Source of the DNA: Chloroflexota bacterium
GTDB lineage: Bacteria; Chloroflexota; Dehalococcoidia; UBA3495
Length of the DNA: 8,943 bases
NCBI GenBank assembly: GCA_022571575.1
Contig: JACZXN010000044.1
Coordinates: 1 to 8,943 of the forward strand
Reading direction: 5' to 3'
In this document: piece by piece, positions 1 to 6,053 of the stretch
Position numbering within the stretch: position 1 is the first letter of the stretch
Layout: every line of letters begins with the position of its first letter
Notes under the pieces: generated by a model
Database searches by the model: none
What the model was told of the DNA's origin: nothing
What the model saw: the letters and a program-made list of their open reading frames with translations, nothing else
Program-made: the position numbers and the translations under genes

Positions 1-11
1 CGACCGGCGCT

Positions 12-56
12 GGAGAGATCCGCCAGGGGGACGACGGACCCCCTGGCGGTCTCTCC
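12..56. repeat. Strong inverted repeat (18-bp hairpin) downstream of amt
   Basis: The left arm is GGAGAGA (12-18), one bulged T (19), then CCGCCAGGGGG (20-30). The loop is ACGACGGA (31-38). The right arm is CCCCCTGGCGG (39-49) followed by TCTCTCC (50-56). All 18 pairs are Watson-Crick, and the stem can extend two or three pairs further at its base. Neither strand has a T-run after the stem, so it does not fit a standard intrinsic terminator. It lies about 117 nt past the amt stop codon on the minus strand. It could be a Rho-assisted or U-tract-less terminator, an mRNA 3'-end stabiliser, or one copy of a dispersed palindromic repeat. The rest of 1-172 shows no gene I can support. Confidence 0.75.
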
Positions 57-172
57 GGCCGATATATGCGCCGTGCCCTCGCCGGCCCAACCCTCTTCCC
101 GAGAGGAACGGACGCCGCAAGTCCCAATGACCGGCGAGCCCCATCGACCGGTTAGCTGGGCGGACCGGCGGA

Positions 173-1525
173 TCAGTCGTCGCCGTAGGCCGGCAGGGCG
201 TGCTCCGAGATGTCCAGCCCTTCTAACTCTTCCTCTAGAGTTGCGCGGACACCCATGGTGACCTTGAGGAACAGGAACAGCGCGAAGCCGGTCAACAGAC
301 CCCAGGCCAGGACCACTCCCATACTGATCAGTTGGGACAAGATCTGTTTGACGTCGCCGGCCACCAGACCCTCCACGCCGTTATTCCCATTGGCGAAGAT
401 ACCCACCGCCAGCAGACCCCAGAGTCCGGTCACCCCGTGCACCGAGATGGCGCCCACCGGATCGTCGATCTTCAGGACCCGTTCCATCAAGATCAAAGAG
501 CACATCATCACCGGCGCCGCTATGGCCCCGATGGCCACGGCGGACCACGGCTCCACGAAGGCCGCCCCAGCGGTGATGCCCACCAGTCCGGCCAACGCGC
601 CGTTACAGGCGATCAGGATGTCGGTCTTGCCGGTGCGCACCAGCCGGATATACAGGGCGACCACCGAGCCGGTTGCGCCGGCCAGCAGGGTGTTGACGGC
701 GTTCAGGCCGATGGAGTCGCCGGTGTTGATGTTGAACCCGAACCAGCCAAAGAACAGGATGAAGGTCCCGATGACCACGAAGGGCACGTTATGCCCCGAC
801 AGTACGTTGGCGGTGCCGTCCCGGTTGAACTTGCCGGTGCGCGGCCCGACCACAACCGCGCCGGCCAGGGCGACGAAGCCGCCCACCGCGTGCACCACTC
901 CGGAACCGGCGTAGTCCGCCGCCGCCGGCAGGTCGATCTTGTCCAACGCTCCCAGCCATCCTCCGCCCCATACCCAGTGGCCGTAAAGCGGATAGATGAT
1001 TGCGCCGATGATAAAGCTATAGGCCAGATAGGCCTGAGTCTTGGTGCGCTCCGCCACCGCTCCGGCCACGATGGTGGCCGCGGTGGCCGCGAAGACCATC
1101 TGGAAGACAAAATCGACGTAGGTCTGGCCGTCGGCCGCGTCGGTCAGGAAGTAATTGGTGTTGCCGGCGATACCGGCGGCCGACGTTCCCCACATCAGGG
1201 CGAAACCGAAGGCCCAGAAGGACAACGACGCGATGGCGAAGTCCATGAAACTCTTGGTCATGTAATTGGTGGTGTTCTTGGCGCGGATCAGCCCGGCGCC
1301 AAGGAATGCGAACCCGGCCTGCATGAAGAAGACCAGGAACGCGGCGAACATCCAGATCACGTTGGCCCCCTGATCCAGTTTGTCCGCATCCGACGTTATG
1401 TCCTGGGCGAAAACCACGCTGTACCCGGTCATGATCGCAACTGCCACCAGCCCGGCCATGGCGAAGGGCAGTGTCCTCCGCAGCAACCGGGCGCCGTTGG
1501 ATCGTGGCGCTGTCTCGACTAGCAT
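173..1525 (-). CDS. amt: Ammonium transporter Amt
   Basis: An Amt/MEP/Rh-family channel that conducts ammonium across the cytoplasmic membrane. The 450-aa length is normal for the family. Residues 12-40 form a basic-then-hydrophobic signal peptide with a likely cleavage site after VFA40, as in E. coli AmtB. About eleven membrane segments follow. The twin pore histidines are H212 (GSGVVHAVGG) and H363 (ISVHGVTGLWG). The conserved Asp at the recruitment site is D204 (ADYAGSG). The phenylalanine gate fits F145 (QMVFAATAA) and F264 (GWFGFN). The cytoplasmic tail EEELEGLDISEHALPAYG (431-448) is the conserved PII/GlnK-contacting end. The ATG at 1525 is supported by AAGGAGG (1537-1531) five bases upstream. 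No glnK follows in the 172 bp before the window edge, unlike many amtB-glnK operons, so its PII partner is probably encoded elsewhere. Upstream lies a GlnR-like operator array, which suggests induction under nitrogen limitation. Confidence 0.97.
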   Translation of the reverse strand: MLVETAPRSNGARLLRRTLPFAMAGLVAVAIMTGYSVVFAQDITSDADKLDQGANVIWMFAAFLVFFMQAGFAFLGAGLIRAKNTTNYMTKSFMDFAIASLSFWAFGFALMWGTSAAGIAGNTNYFLTDAADGQTYVDFVFQMVFAATAATIVAGAVAERTKTQAYLAYSFIIGAIIYPLYGHWVWGGGWLGALDKIDLPAAADYAGSGVVHAVGGFVALAGAVVVGPRTGKFNRDGTANVLSGHNVPFVVIGTFILFFGWFGFNINTGDSIGLNAVNTLLAGATGSVVALYIRLVRTGKTDILIACNGALAGLVGITAGAAFVEPWSAVAIGAIAAPVMMCSLILMERVLKIDDPVGAISVHGVTGLWGLLAVGIFANGNNGVEGLVAGDVKQILSQLISMGVVLAWGLLTGFALFLFLKVTMGVRATLEEELEGLDISEHALPAYGDD

Positions 1526-1539
1526 CTATGCCTCCTTGT

Positions 1540-1567
1540 CCCCAAAGGGGTTTCGGATGCTAGTCTA
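1540..1567 (-). promoter_or_regulatory. Candidate amt core promoter (-10) and leader hairpin
   Basis: On the minus strand TAGACT (1567-1562) is the best -10 candidate. It would start transcription near 1555 and give a leader of about 30 nt. No recognisable -35 hexamer lies 17 bp upstream, where the sequence is C-rich and overlaps the operator array. This is typical of promoters that need an activator. A small hairpin CCCC-TTT-GGGG (1550-1540) lies just before the Shine-Dalgarno sequence and could affect its accessibility. The promoter call is inference. Confidence 0.4.
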
Positions 1568-1577
1568 GGGGCCGGAT

Positions 1578-1637
1578 ATTTCCAGGGGGTTACGTAACTG
1601 TTACACGGTTGTTTCCAGTTTGTTAACCCTTTGTTAC
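1578..1637 (-). promoter_or_regulatory. GlnR-like operator: six 5-mers at exact 11-bp spacing
   Basis: Read on the minus strand, the units are GTAAC (1637-1633), TTAAC (1626-1622), GAAAC (1615-1611), GTAAC (1604-1600), GTAAC (1593-1589) and GAAAT (1582-1578). Each is separated by exactly six bases. The established actinobacterial GlnR consensus (OmpR/PhoB family) is GTnAC-n6-GAAAC repeated with the same 11-bp period, and amtB is a classic GlnR target. The array ends about 11 bp upstream of the proposed -10, which is the right place for an activator that replaces the -35 contact. The periodicity is seen directly; the identity of the regulator is inferred from the consensus. Another OmpR-family regulator, such as a PhoP-type protein, would also use 11-bp direct repeats. 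Confidence 0.8.
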
Positions 1638-1743
1638 GAACGCTACGAAAACCGGCCCAACCCGGCCCCCGGCGGTCGCATATGTCCATCAGGAAACTGT
1701 GGCTCACTCCGGGTTTTGACCGGCGGCCAGCGTTGGCGGTAAA

Positions 1744-1761
1744 GTTCATTCCGTTATGAAC
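1744..1761. promoter_or_regulatory. Hyphenated dyad GTTCAT-N6-ATGAAC
   Basis: Two perfect 6-bp arms (1744-1749 and 1756-1761) surround a 6-bp spacer, a geometry typical of dimeric repressor sites. It lies between amt and the terminator of the sulfurtransferase gene, about 110 bp beyond the GlnR-like array, so it could belong to the amt control region. No known consensus is recognised. The remainder of 1638-1842 shows no gene or promoter that I can support. Confidence 0.3.
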
Positions 1762-1842
1762 GGGCCGGGTGACCTGAGGTGATTGGTTTCAAGGCGATGG
1801 CGTTTGGGATCACTGGAACCCGGGTCCCAGAATTACTCCAGA

Positions 1843-1875
1843 CAAAAAAGAAGGGCTGCAGAAATGCAGCCCTTC
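1843..1875 (-). terminator. Rho-independent terminator of the sulfurtransferase gene
   Basis: A perfect 11-bp stem, GAAGGGCTGCA / TGCAGCCCTTC (1850-1860 and 1865-1875), has a 4-nt loop. On the minus strand it is followed by TTTTTTG (1849-1843). It lies 42 nt past the sulfurtransferase stop codon, in the correct orientation. A G/C-rich stem followed by a U-tract is the standard intrinsic terminator form. Confidence 0.93.
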
Positions 1876-1917
1876 CGAATCGTTCCAAGACCCCGGCCGT
1901 CGAGGCCGGACCTGAAG

Positions 1918-2760
1918 TTACTTCTCGATCGGCGCGCCCACGATGCTGCCCCATTCGGTCCAGGAGCCGTCATAGTTGCGCACGTTCTGGTGACCCAGCA
2001 ACTGGGTCAGAACGAACCAGGTGTGGGACGAGCGCTCGCCGATCCGGCAGTAGGCGATGGTCTCCTTGCTGCCGTCGATTCCCTTGCCGCCGTAGAGGGC
2101 CTGCAGTTCGTCGGCCGACTTGAAAGAGCCGTCCTCGGCCACGGCCTGTCCCCAGGGGATGTTGGCCGCGCCCGGGATGTGGCCGCCGCGCTGGGCGCCT
2201 TCCTGGGGCAGGTTCTCGGGGGCCAGAAGCTCGCCGCTGTACTCGGCGGGAGCCCGGACATCGACCAGAGAGATGCCTCCGGCGTTGACCTTGCTCAGCA
2301 CCTGGTCGCGGTAGGCCCTGATATTCTCGTTGGGGGCCTTGGCCTGGTAGGACTTGGCGCCGGGGTTGGCCGCGTCGGTGGTGAGGGGCTTGCCCTCGGC
2401 CTCCCACTTGGCCCGCCCGCCGTTCATCAGCTTGATCTGATCGTGACCGTAGTACTTGAGCTGCCAGAAGGCCCAGGCGGCGAACCAGTTGTTGTTGTCG
2501 CCGTAGAGGATCACCGTGGTGGTGTTGTCGATCCCCGCGGAGCCCAGCAGCTTCTCCAGGTCTTCCTTGCTGACCAGGTCGCGCCGTAGCGTCTGCTGGA
2601 GTTGGGACTGCCAGTTCCAGCCCACCGCGCCGGCGATATGCCCCTTGTCGTAGGAAGAAGTGTCGACATCGACTTCCACCAGTCTGACATTGGCATCGGT
2701 GCCGTGCTCGGCCACCCAATCGGTGGTCACCAGCGATTCCGGATGTGCGTACTCTGCCAT
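1918..2760 (-). CDS. Thiosulfate sulfurtransferase (tandem rhodanese, CysA type)
   Basis: A two-domain rhodanese that transfers sulfane sulfur from thiosulfate (or a related donor) to an acceptor such as cyanide or a thiol, probably in the cytoplasm since no signal peptide is visible. The 280-aa length is typical. The N-terminal rhodanese domain (about 9-125) is catalytically dead: the active-site loop reads LYGDNNNWFAAW, with D88 where Cys would be. The C-terminal domain (about 150-278) carries the nucleophile C238 in the loop CRIGERSSHTWF. This is the loop style of mycobacterial CysA2/CysA3 rather than the CRKGVTA loop of mitochondrial rhodanese. HIPGAANIPW (194-203) is the conserved structural motif of the family. 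The ATG at 2760 is preceded by AGGAG (2773-2769) eight bases upstream. It is a single gene with its own terminator, divergent from ftsH. Acceptor and donor cannot be told from sequence, and the name cysA is shared with sulfate permease, so no symbol is given. Confidence 0.95.
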   Translation of the reverse strand: MAEYAHPESLVTTDWVAEHGTDANVRLVEVDVDTSSYDKGHIAGAVGWNWQSQLQQTLRRDLVSKEDLEKLLGSAGIDNTTTVILYGDNNNWFAAWAFWQLKYYGHDQIKLMNGGRAKWEAEGKPLTTDAANPGAKSYQAKAPNENIRAYRDQVLSKVNAGGISLVDVRAPAEYSGELLAPENLPQEGAQRGGHIPGAANIPWGQAVAEDGSFKSADELQALYGGKGIDGSKETIAYCRIGERSSHTWFVLTQLLGHQNVRNYDGSWTEWGSIVGAPIEK

Positions 2761-2964
2761 GGTTTCCTCTCCTCTTGCATTTTTTTGCCGATCCAGCCAG
2801 CAGCGCCCAAGACGCCGATGTGCGGACGTACAGCCACCGATCCGTATCGCTCTATAATGCGTATCAGTGAACGTAGATTATGTCATAGCCCGCGCCGATT
2901 AGATTCTACAATAAGACCGGCTCATCCGCATCCCCCGGCGCCGCGGAGCATCCATATTGGTGAT

Positions 2965-2987
2965 AGGTTGATTTAGACCGTCAACCT
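2965..2987. promoter_or_regulatory. Dyad AGGTTGA-N9-TCAACCT upstream of ftsH
   Basis: Two perfect 7-bp arms (2965-2971 and 2981-2987) are separated by 9 bases. The dyad is centred about 83 bp upstream of the predicted ftsH transcription start, a plausible position for an activator or for shared control of the divergent genes. It does not match the CIRCE heat-shock operator. A second small hairpin CGGCG-N5-CGCCG follows at 2990-3004. The function is unknown. Confidence 0.35.
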
Positions 2988-3023
2988 CCCGGCGGGATTC
3001 GCCGCTAAATGGGCGTGACAACT

Positions 3024-3052
3024 TTGCATTTTCAAGCTCACTCCGATAGTAT
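3024..3052 (+). promoter_or_regulatory. Sigma-70-type promoter for ftsH
   Basis: TTGCAT (3024-3029) and TAGTAT (3047-3052) are spaced by exactly 17 bp, close to the TTGACA/TATAAT consensus. They predict a start near 3059 and a leader of about 38 nt to the GTG start codon. No heat-shock-specific element is seen. Confidence 0.62.
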
Positions 3053-3080
3053 TAAGTATGGTGGACCTGTAGGGTTGGGA

Positions 3081-3099
3081 AGGAGGAGCATCAGGGGTG
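3081..3099 (+). promoter_or_regulatory. Shine-Dalgarno supporting a GTG start for ftsH
   Basis: AGGAGG (3081-3086) lies 10 bases before the GTG at 3097 but 16 bases before the next in-frame ATG at 3103. The spacing favours the GTG start. The two alternatives differ by only two residues, so the protein is essentially unaffected. Confidence 0.7.
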
Positions 3100-5313
3100 A
3101 ATATGGGTAATAACCGGTGGCTTCGGAACAGTTTCGTGTACCTGATGATCATAATCGGGGTGATTGTGATTTTCTACACGCTGTTGCCCAGCTTCGGGGC
3201 CCGCAGTGAAGAGCCGCTGACCACCGTGGTGGCCATGGCCAAGAACAACGACATCCGGGAGATCATCATAGACGGCCGGAAGCTTACCGTCTTCCCCAGG
3301 GGCGGCAGTTCGGCCGGGACCGACCGGTTCACCAGCCGTATCGGCGCCGACACAGACGTGCTGGGCCTGCTGGTGGAGAGCGGTGTGGCGATAGGGCCGC
3401 CCACCGGCGTGCAGGTGACTTTCAAAGGCTCCAGCGGCCTTAGCAGCCTCTTTGGGCTGATGCTGAACTTCCTGCCCCTGATCTTCTTCGGCGGCCTGAT
3501 CCTATTCATGATGCGCCAGGCTCAGGGCAGCAACAACCAGACCATGAGTTTCGGGCGCAGCCGCGCCAAGATGATGACCTACAACAAGCCCACGGTGTCG
3601 TTCGACGATGTGGCGGGGGTCGATGAGGCGAAAGAAGAACTCCAGGAAGTGGTCGAGTTCCTCAAATTCCCCGAACGGTTCACTGCCTTGGGCGCCCGCA
3701 TCCCCAAGGGCGTCCTGTTGGTCGGCCAGCCCGGCACCGGCAAGACCCTGATGGCCAGGGCCGTGGCCGGAGAAGCCGGGGTGCCCTTCTTCCACATCAG
3801 CGGCTCCGAGTTTGTGGAGATGTTCGTGGGCGTTGGTGCGGCGCGGGTCCGGGACCTGTTCGAGCAAGCCAAGCGCAATGCCCCTTGTATCGTGTTCGTG
3901 GACGAGATCGACGCGGTGGGCCGCCACCGTGGCGCCGGTCTTGGCGGCGGACATGACGAGCGGGAGCAGACCCTGAACCAGATACTGGTTGAGATGGACG
4001 GCTTCGAGACCAACACCAACATCATCGTGTTAGCCGCCACCAACCGGCCGGACATCTTGGACCCGGCCCTGCTGAGGCCCGGACGCTTTGACCGCCGGGT
4101 CACCCTGGACCTGCCCGACATCAGAGGGCGCATGGACATTTTGAAGGTCCATGCCGCGGGGAAACCCCTGGCCCCGGAAGTCACCTTTGATGCACTGGCC
4201 AAAGAGACGCCCGGATTCAGCGGCGCCGACCTCTCCAACCTGATAAACGAAGCGGCCATCATGGCGGCGAGACGCAACAAGAAGTCCATCTTCATGGAAG
4301 ATTTCGAAGAGGCCGTAGACCGGATCATCGCCGGCCCTCAACGCAAGAACCGGGTGATCAACCCCCGGGAAAAGGAGATGACGGCCTACCACGAAGCCGG
4401 CCATGCCCTGGTGGCTTGGGCCCTGCCCCACGCCGACTCGGTGCATAAGATTTCGATCGTCGCCCGGGGCAACATGGGCGGCCATACCTCTCTGATCCCG
4501 GAGGAGGAACGTTACCTGTGGACCAAGAATCAGTTCGGCGACAGAATGGCGGTCACCATGGGCGGCCGGGTCGCGGAGCAGATCATCTTCGACGAGGTGA
4601 CCACCGGCGCGAGCAATGACCTGGAGCAGGCCACCAAGCTGGCGCTGGGCATGATCAAGCGATACGGGATGTTCAGCGCGAAAGCCTACCCGGAAATGTC
4701 CTTCAGCACCGTCATCGAGAAAGCCCGAAGCGGCAGCATCGCCTCGATCGAGATGTTCGGCAACGACCTGCTCGTACACTTGGCCGACGGCTCAGAGTTC
4801 AAATCCCGGAAGGAGGATCGGTTCCTGCTTGCCAAGTTCAACGAGGACCTGATCGCGGAAGGCCTGCAACCGGTCACGATCGTGGTCAAGGATTCTCATA
4901 GTCTCGATGGACTGGGCGCACCTCGAACTTTCGGAAAAATCCAGGAAATGGTGTTCCTCGGCCGCGATATGGGTACTGAGGAAAAGGACTACGGCGATAA
5001 GCTGGCGGAAGAGATCGATCACGCGGTCACGGGCTTGATGAACAGCGCTTACGAGCAGGCGGTTGAAGTCATTAAAGCTCATCAGTCCAAGCTGGTCAGA
5101 CTCGCCGAATTCCTGATCGAACATGAGACGGTGTCCGGCGAGGTGATGAACCGCCTATTCAACGCCGATGACGAAGCCAGCGGCGAGCCGGCCAACCCAG
5201 TTACGCCGCCGGAACCGGACACACCGCCCTCCTTCAATCCGTCCCAACCCCAGCCGGCGTCGCCCCAGCCGGTGCCCACCCTGTCGTCGACCTCAGGCAA
5301 AGGGGAAAGCTAG
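3097..5313 (+). CDS. ftsH: ATP-dependent zinc metalloprotease FtsH with an unusual insertion
   Basis: A membrane-anchored AAA+ protease that degrades misfolded membrane and selected soluble proteins as a hexamer. Domain order: TM1 (about 12-31), extracytoplasmic FtsH_ext domain (about 36-112), TM2 (about 118-139), AAA+ module (about 165-410), M41 zinc peptidase (about 420-690) and a Pro-rich tail (691-738). Walker A is GQPGTGKT (210-217), Walker B ends in VFVDE (266-270), the pore-loop aromatic is F243 (EMFVG), and the arginine fingers are R327 and R330. The zinc site is HEAGH (H432, E433, H436) with D508 as third ligand. All catalytic residues are present, so the enzyme should be active. At 738 aa it is longer than the usual 600-660. 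About 76 residues (530-605) are inserted inside the peptidase domain and resemble a second FtsH_ext domain. The gene has its own promoter and terminator. hflKC lies downstream on the same strand, separated by an antisense gene. Confidence 0.97.
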   Translation: MNMGNNRWLRNSFVYLMIIIGVIVIFYTLLPSFGARSEEPLTTVVAMAKNNDIREIIIDGRKLTVFPRGGSSAGTDRFTSRIGADTDVLGLLVESGVAIGPPTGVQVTFKGSSGLSSLFGLMLNFLPLIFFGGLILFMMRQAQGSNNQTMSFGRSRAKMMTYNKPTVSFDDVAGVDEAKEELQEVVEFLKFPERFTALGARIPKGVLLVGQPGTGKTLMARAVAGEAGVPFFHISGSEFVEMFVGVGAARVRDLFEQAKRNAPCIVFVDEIDAVGRHRGAGLGGGHDEREQTLNQILVEMDGFETNTNIIVLAATNRPDILDPALLRPGRFDRRVTLDLPDIRGRMDILKVHAAGKPLAPEVTFDALAKETPGFSGADLSNLINEAAIMAARRNKKSIFMEDFEEAVDRIIAGPQRKNRVINPREKEMTAYHEAGHALVAWALPHADSVHKISIVARGNMGGHTSLIPEEERYLWTKNQFGDRMAVTMGGRVAEQIIFDEVTTGASNDLEQATKLALGMIKRYGMFSAKAYPEMSFSTVIEKARSGSIASIEMFGNDLLVHLADGSEFKSRKEDRFLLAKFNEDLIAEGLQPVTIVVKDSHSLDGLGAPRTFGKIQEMVFLGRDMGTEEKDYGDKLAEEIDHAVTGLMNSAYEQAVEVIKAHQSKLVRLAEFLIEHETVSGEVMNRLFNADDEASGEPANPVTPPEPDTPPSFNPSQPQPASPQPVPTLSSTSGKGES
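4684..4911 (+). other. FtsH_ext-like domain inserted in the FtsH peptidase domain
   Basis: In ordinary FtsH the segment after the third zinc ligand runs straight from GMS-x-LG to the FG..EE.VFLG motif. Here GMFSAK (524-529) and LGAPRTFG (606-613) are separated by about 76 residues. The inserted part starts [19 protein letters not shown] (534-552) and continues [14 protein letters not shown] (555-568). This is the pattern of the FtsH extracytoplasmic domain (typically YSEFL..V..G.V..V...G..I...L.DG..F). It can also be aligned with this protein's own N-terminal domain ([19 protein letters not shown], 42-60). Both flanks remain in frame and conserved, so this is an insertion and not a frameshift. 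The resemblance is judged by eye. Confidence 0.7.
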
Positions 5314-5356
5314 CGGGCCGCGGCGCAGGTACATCCGGAACCCCGGAAATCATGAA

Positions 5357-5388
5357 GGGGCTGGTCTAAGACCAGCCCCTCGTTTCTT
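5357..5388 (+). terminator. Rho-independent terminator of ftsH
   Basis: A perfect 10-bp stem GGGGCTGGTC / GACCAGCCCC (5357-5366 and 5370-5379) has a TAA loop. It is followed on the plus strand by TCGTTTCTT, a moderate U-tract, 43 nt past the ftsH stop. The gene on the other side is convergent, so the hairpin may also slow transcription from that direction, though its minus-strand U-tract is weaker. Confidence 0.85.
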
Positions 5389-5414
5389 GAGGTCCGATGC
5401 CCCCGGCGATCGGG

Positions 5415-5693
5415 TTAGGGCTTCGCGTCCTCTGCTTCGGCGTCATCTTGATCCCTGGGCAGTTCACGGAAATAGATGCCCCACTGCTGCATCAACCCCC
5501 GGACCTCCGGGCTTTTCAGGGCGCTGAGATCTCTGAAGAACCCGGCCAGGGCGTGGGCGGGCAGGTGGTCTTGGTCACAGACCCAACTGCGCTCCGCGGG
5601 CACCACGTAGATCAGACCGCGCTGGTGTTGGCACACGGCCCTGATCCGAACCATATCGTTCCCTGGGATTATCTCCAGGCCGGCTGTAGTCAT
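5415..5693 (-). CDS. Small protein of unknown function (92 aa), antisense between ftsH and hflK
   Basis: I do not recognise this protein. The start chosen is the ATG at 5693, because AGAAGG lies nine bases upstream. A longer reading from a GTG at 5720 would add nine residues and bury that site. The product begins MTTAGLEIIPGNDMVRIR and has no signal peptide or membrane segment. A compact mixed alpha/beta pattern (RGLIYVVPAERSW, then a helix-like HALAGFFRDL..VRGLMQQWGIYFREL) precedes an acidic tail DQDDAEAEDA (81-90). Cys and His residues are grouped as C21-x-H23 and C39-x3-H43-x3-H47, which might bind metal but might be chance. It has its own TATAAT box and a separate Shine-Dalgarno, and it fills the only gap between ftsH and hflKC. 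Overlapping open frames on the plus strand look less protein-like. That it is a real gene is likely but not certain. Confidence 0.65.
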   Translation of the reverse strand: MTTAGLEIIPGNDMVRIRAVCQHQRGLIYVVPAERSWVCDQDHLPAHALAGFFRDLSALKSPEVRGLMQQWGIYFRELPRDQDDAEAEDAKP

Positions 5694-5706
5694 GTGCTCG
5701 ATCCTT
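5685..5706 (-). promoter_or_regulatory. Shine-Dalgarno that sets the start of the 92-aa gene
   Basis: On the minus strand AGAAGG followed by nine bases and ATG (5693-5691) gives near-ideal spacing. This favours the 92-aa form over the GTG start at 5720, which has no comparable site at the right distance. Confidence 0.55.
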
Positions 5707-5750
5707 CTTCGGTCCTTCACGGAACATATTTGCCTGGCTTAGCGGTCTGC

Positions 5751-5767
5751 CCGGCGCCGGTATTATA
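5751..5767 (-). promoter_or_regulatory. Candidate promoter of the 92-aa gene: TATAAT next to a perfect palindrome
   Basis: A perfect TATAAT lies on the minus strand (5767-5762), about 70 bp before the ATG at 5693. No good -35 is visible 16-18 bp upstream (GCCTAT at 17). Immediately downstream, where transcription would start, lies the perfect 10-bp palindrome CCGGCGCCGG (5751-5760). It could be a repressor site or simply a GC-rich coincidence, since GGCGCC is common in this DNA. Confidence 0.45.
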
Positions 5768-5807
5768 CCCCGCGCCGTACCCGCATAGGCCACCCGTTCA
5801 GGGCTAA

Positions 5808-6053
5808 AGGGGGTAGACAACCAGGTCCGGGCAGTCCAAAGACCGCCGGAAAACGTAATGTTGGTGTGGCGCGCCATGGCAGGAGCCGGCCTGGGACCCA
5901 GAGCGGCAGTCCTTGGAACGGCCACGGCGCCTGTGGTTCGGAGAACGGCTAAGATGATAGAATCTACAGAGCTTCGAAGATAATGGGCTGTCCGGCCCTT
6001 ATGAGCCCGGCCGGCGCCGTACAAAACAGGATAGGAGTAAGGAAAAGACAAAC
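5808..6053 (+). promoter_or_regulatory. Upstream region of hflKC with a candidate extended -10 promoter
   Basis: This stretch holds no supported gene. The best promoter candidate is an extended -10, TGA-TAGAAT (5955-5963), with only a weak -35. It predicts a start near 5970 and an 85-nt leader. Immediately before hflK the purine-rich AAGGAAAA (6039-6046) gives a Shine-Dalgarno about 10 bases from the ATG at 6054; AGGAG at 6033 is too far away. A 35-codon open frame at 5876-5983 has no ribosome site and was not called. Confidence 0.4.

Larger units (their letters stand above)
2761..3096. other. Divergent intergenic region, sulfurtransferase / ftsH
   Basis: This 336-bp stretch has no supported gene. 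Its middle (about 2840-2915) is clearly more AT-rich than the surroundings and contains several promoter-like hexamers. These include a perfect TATAAT on the plus strand (2853-2858) without a good -35, and overlapping TATAGA/CATTAT on the minus strand that could serve the sulfurtransferase gene. None pairs with a convincing -35. The right end carries the dyad and the better ftsH promoter described separately. Confidence 0.5.

Noticed and set aside
332..1522. Long plus-strand open frames (up to 396 codons) opposite amt
   Set aside because: They are shadows of the amt coding strand in high-GC DNA: the translations are rich in His, Arg, Gly and Gln with no domain-like pattern, and they have no ribosome site.
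1519..1749. A 76-codon minus-strand open frame upstream of amt
   Set aside because: It overlaps the amt start, the Shine-Dalgarno and the GlnR-like array, and its translation looks random.
1814..1829. Imperfect palindrome TGGAACCCGGGTCCCA, first considered as part of a tRNA T-arm
   Set aside because: No acceptor stem, anticodon arm or TTCGA-type loop could be built around it on either strand. It is a short palindrome with one mismatched pair.
1783..2589. A 268-codon plus-strand open frame opposite the sulfurtransferase gene
   Set aside because: The reverse strand encodes a clear rhodanese with all motifs. This frame also crosses the terminator hairpin and shows no recognisable protein features.
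4030..4779. A 249-codon minus-strand open frame inside ftsH
   Set aside because: It lies wholly opposite the AAA+ and peptidase coding sequence. The translation has no family features and reflects codon bias of the true strand.
5397..5807. A 136-codon plus-strand open frame after ftsH
   Set aside because: It overlaps the better supported antisense 92-aa gene, lacks a ribosome site, and its Pro/His-rich translation is typical of a shadow frame.
2899..5966. The 9-mer TAGAATCTA occurring at 5958-5966 and, inverted, near 2899-2907, considered as a shared operator for ftsH and hflKC
   Set aside because: A 9-bp match between two AT-rich promoter regions is weak evidence, and the flanking bases do not agree.
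5876..5983. A 35-codon plus-strand open frame in the hflK leader, considered as an upstream leader peptide
   Set aside because: It has no Shine-Dalgarno, starts before the most likely promoter and ends 70 nt before hflK. Nothing suggests attenuation.
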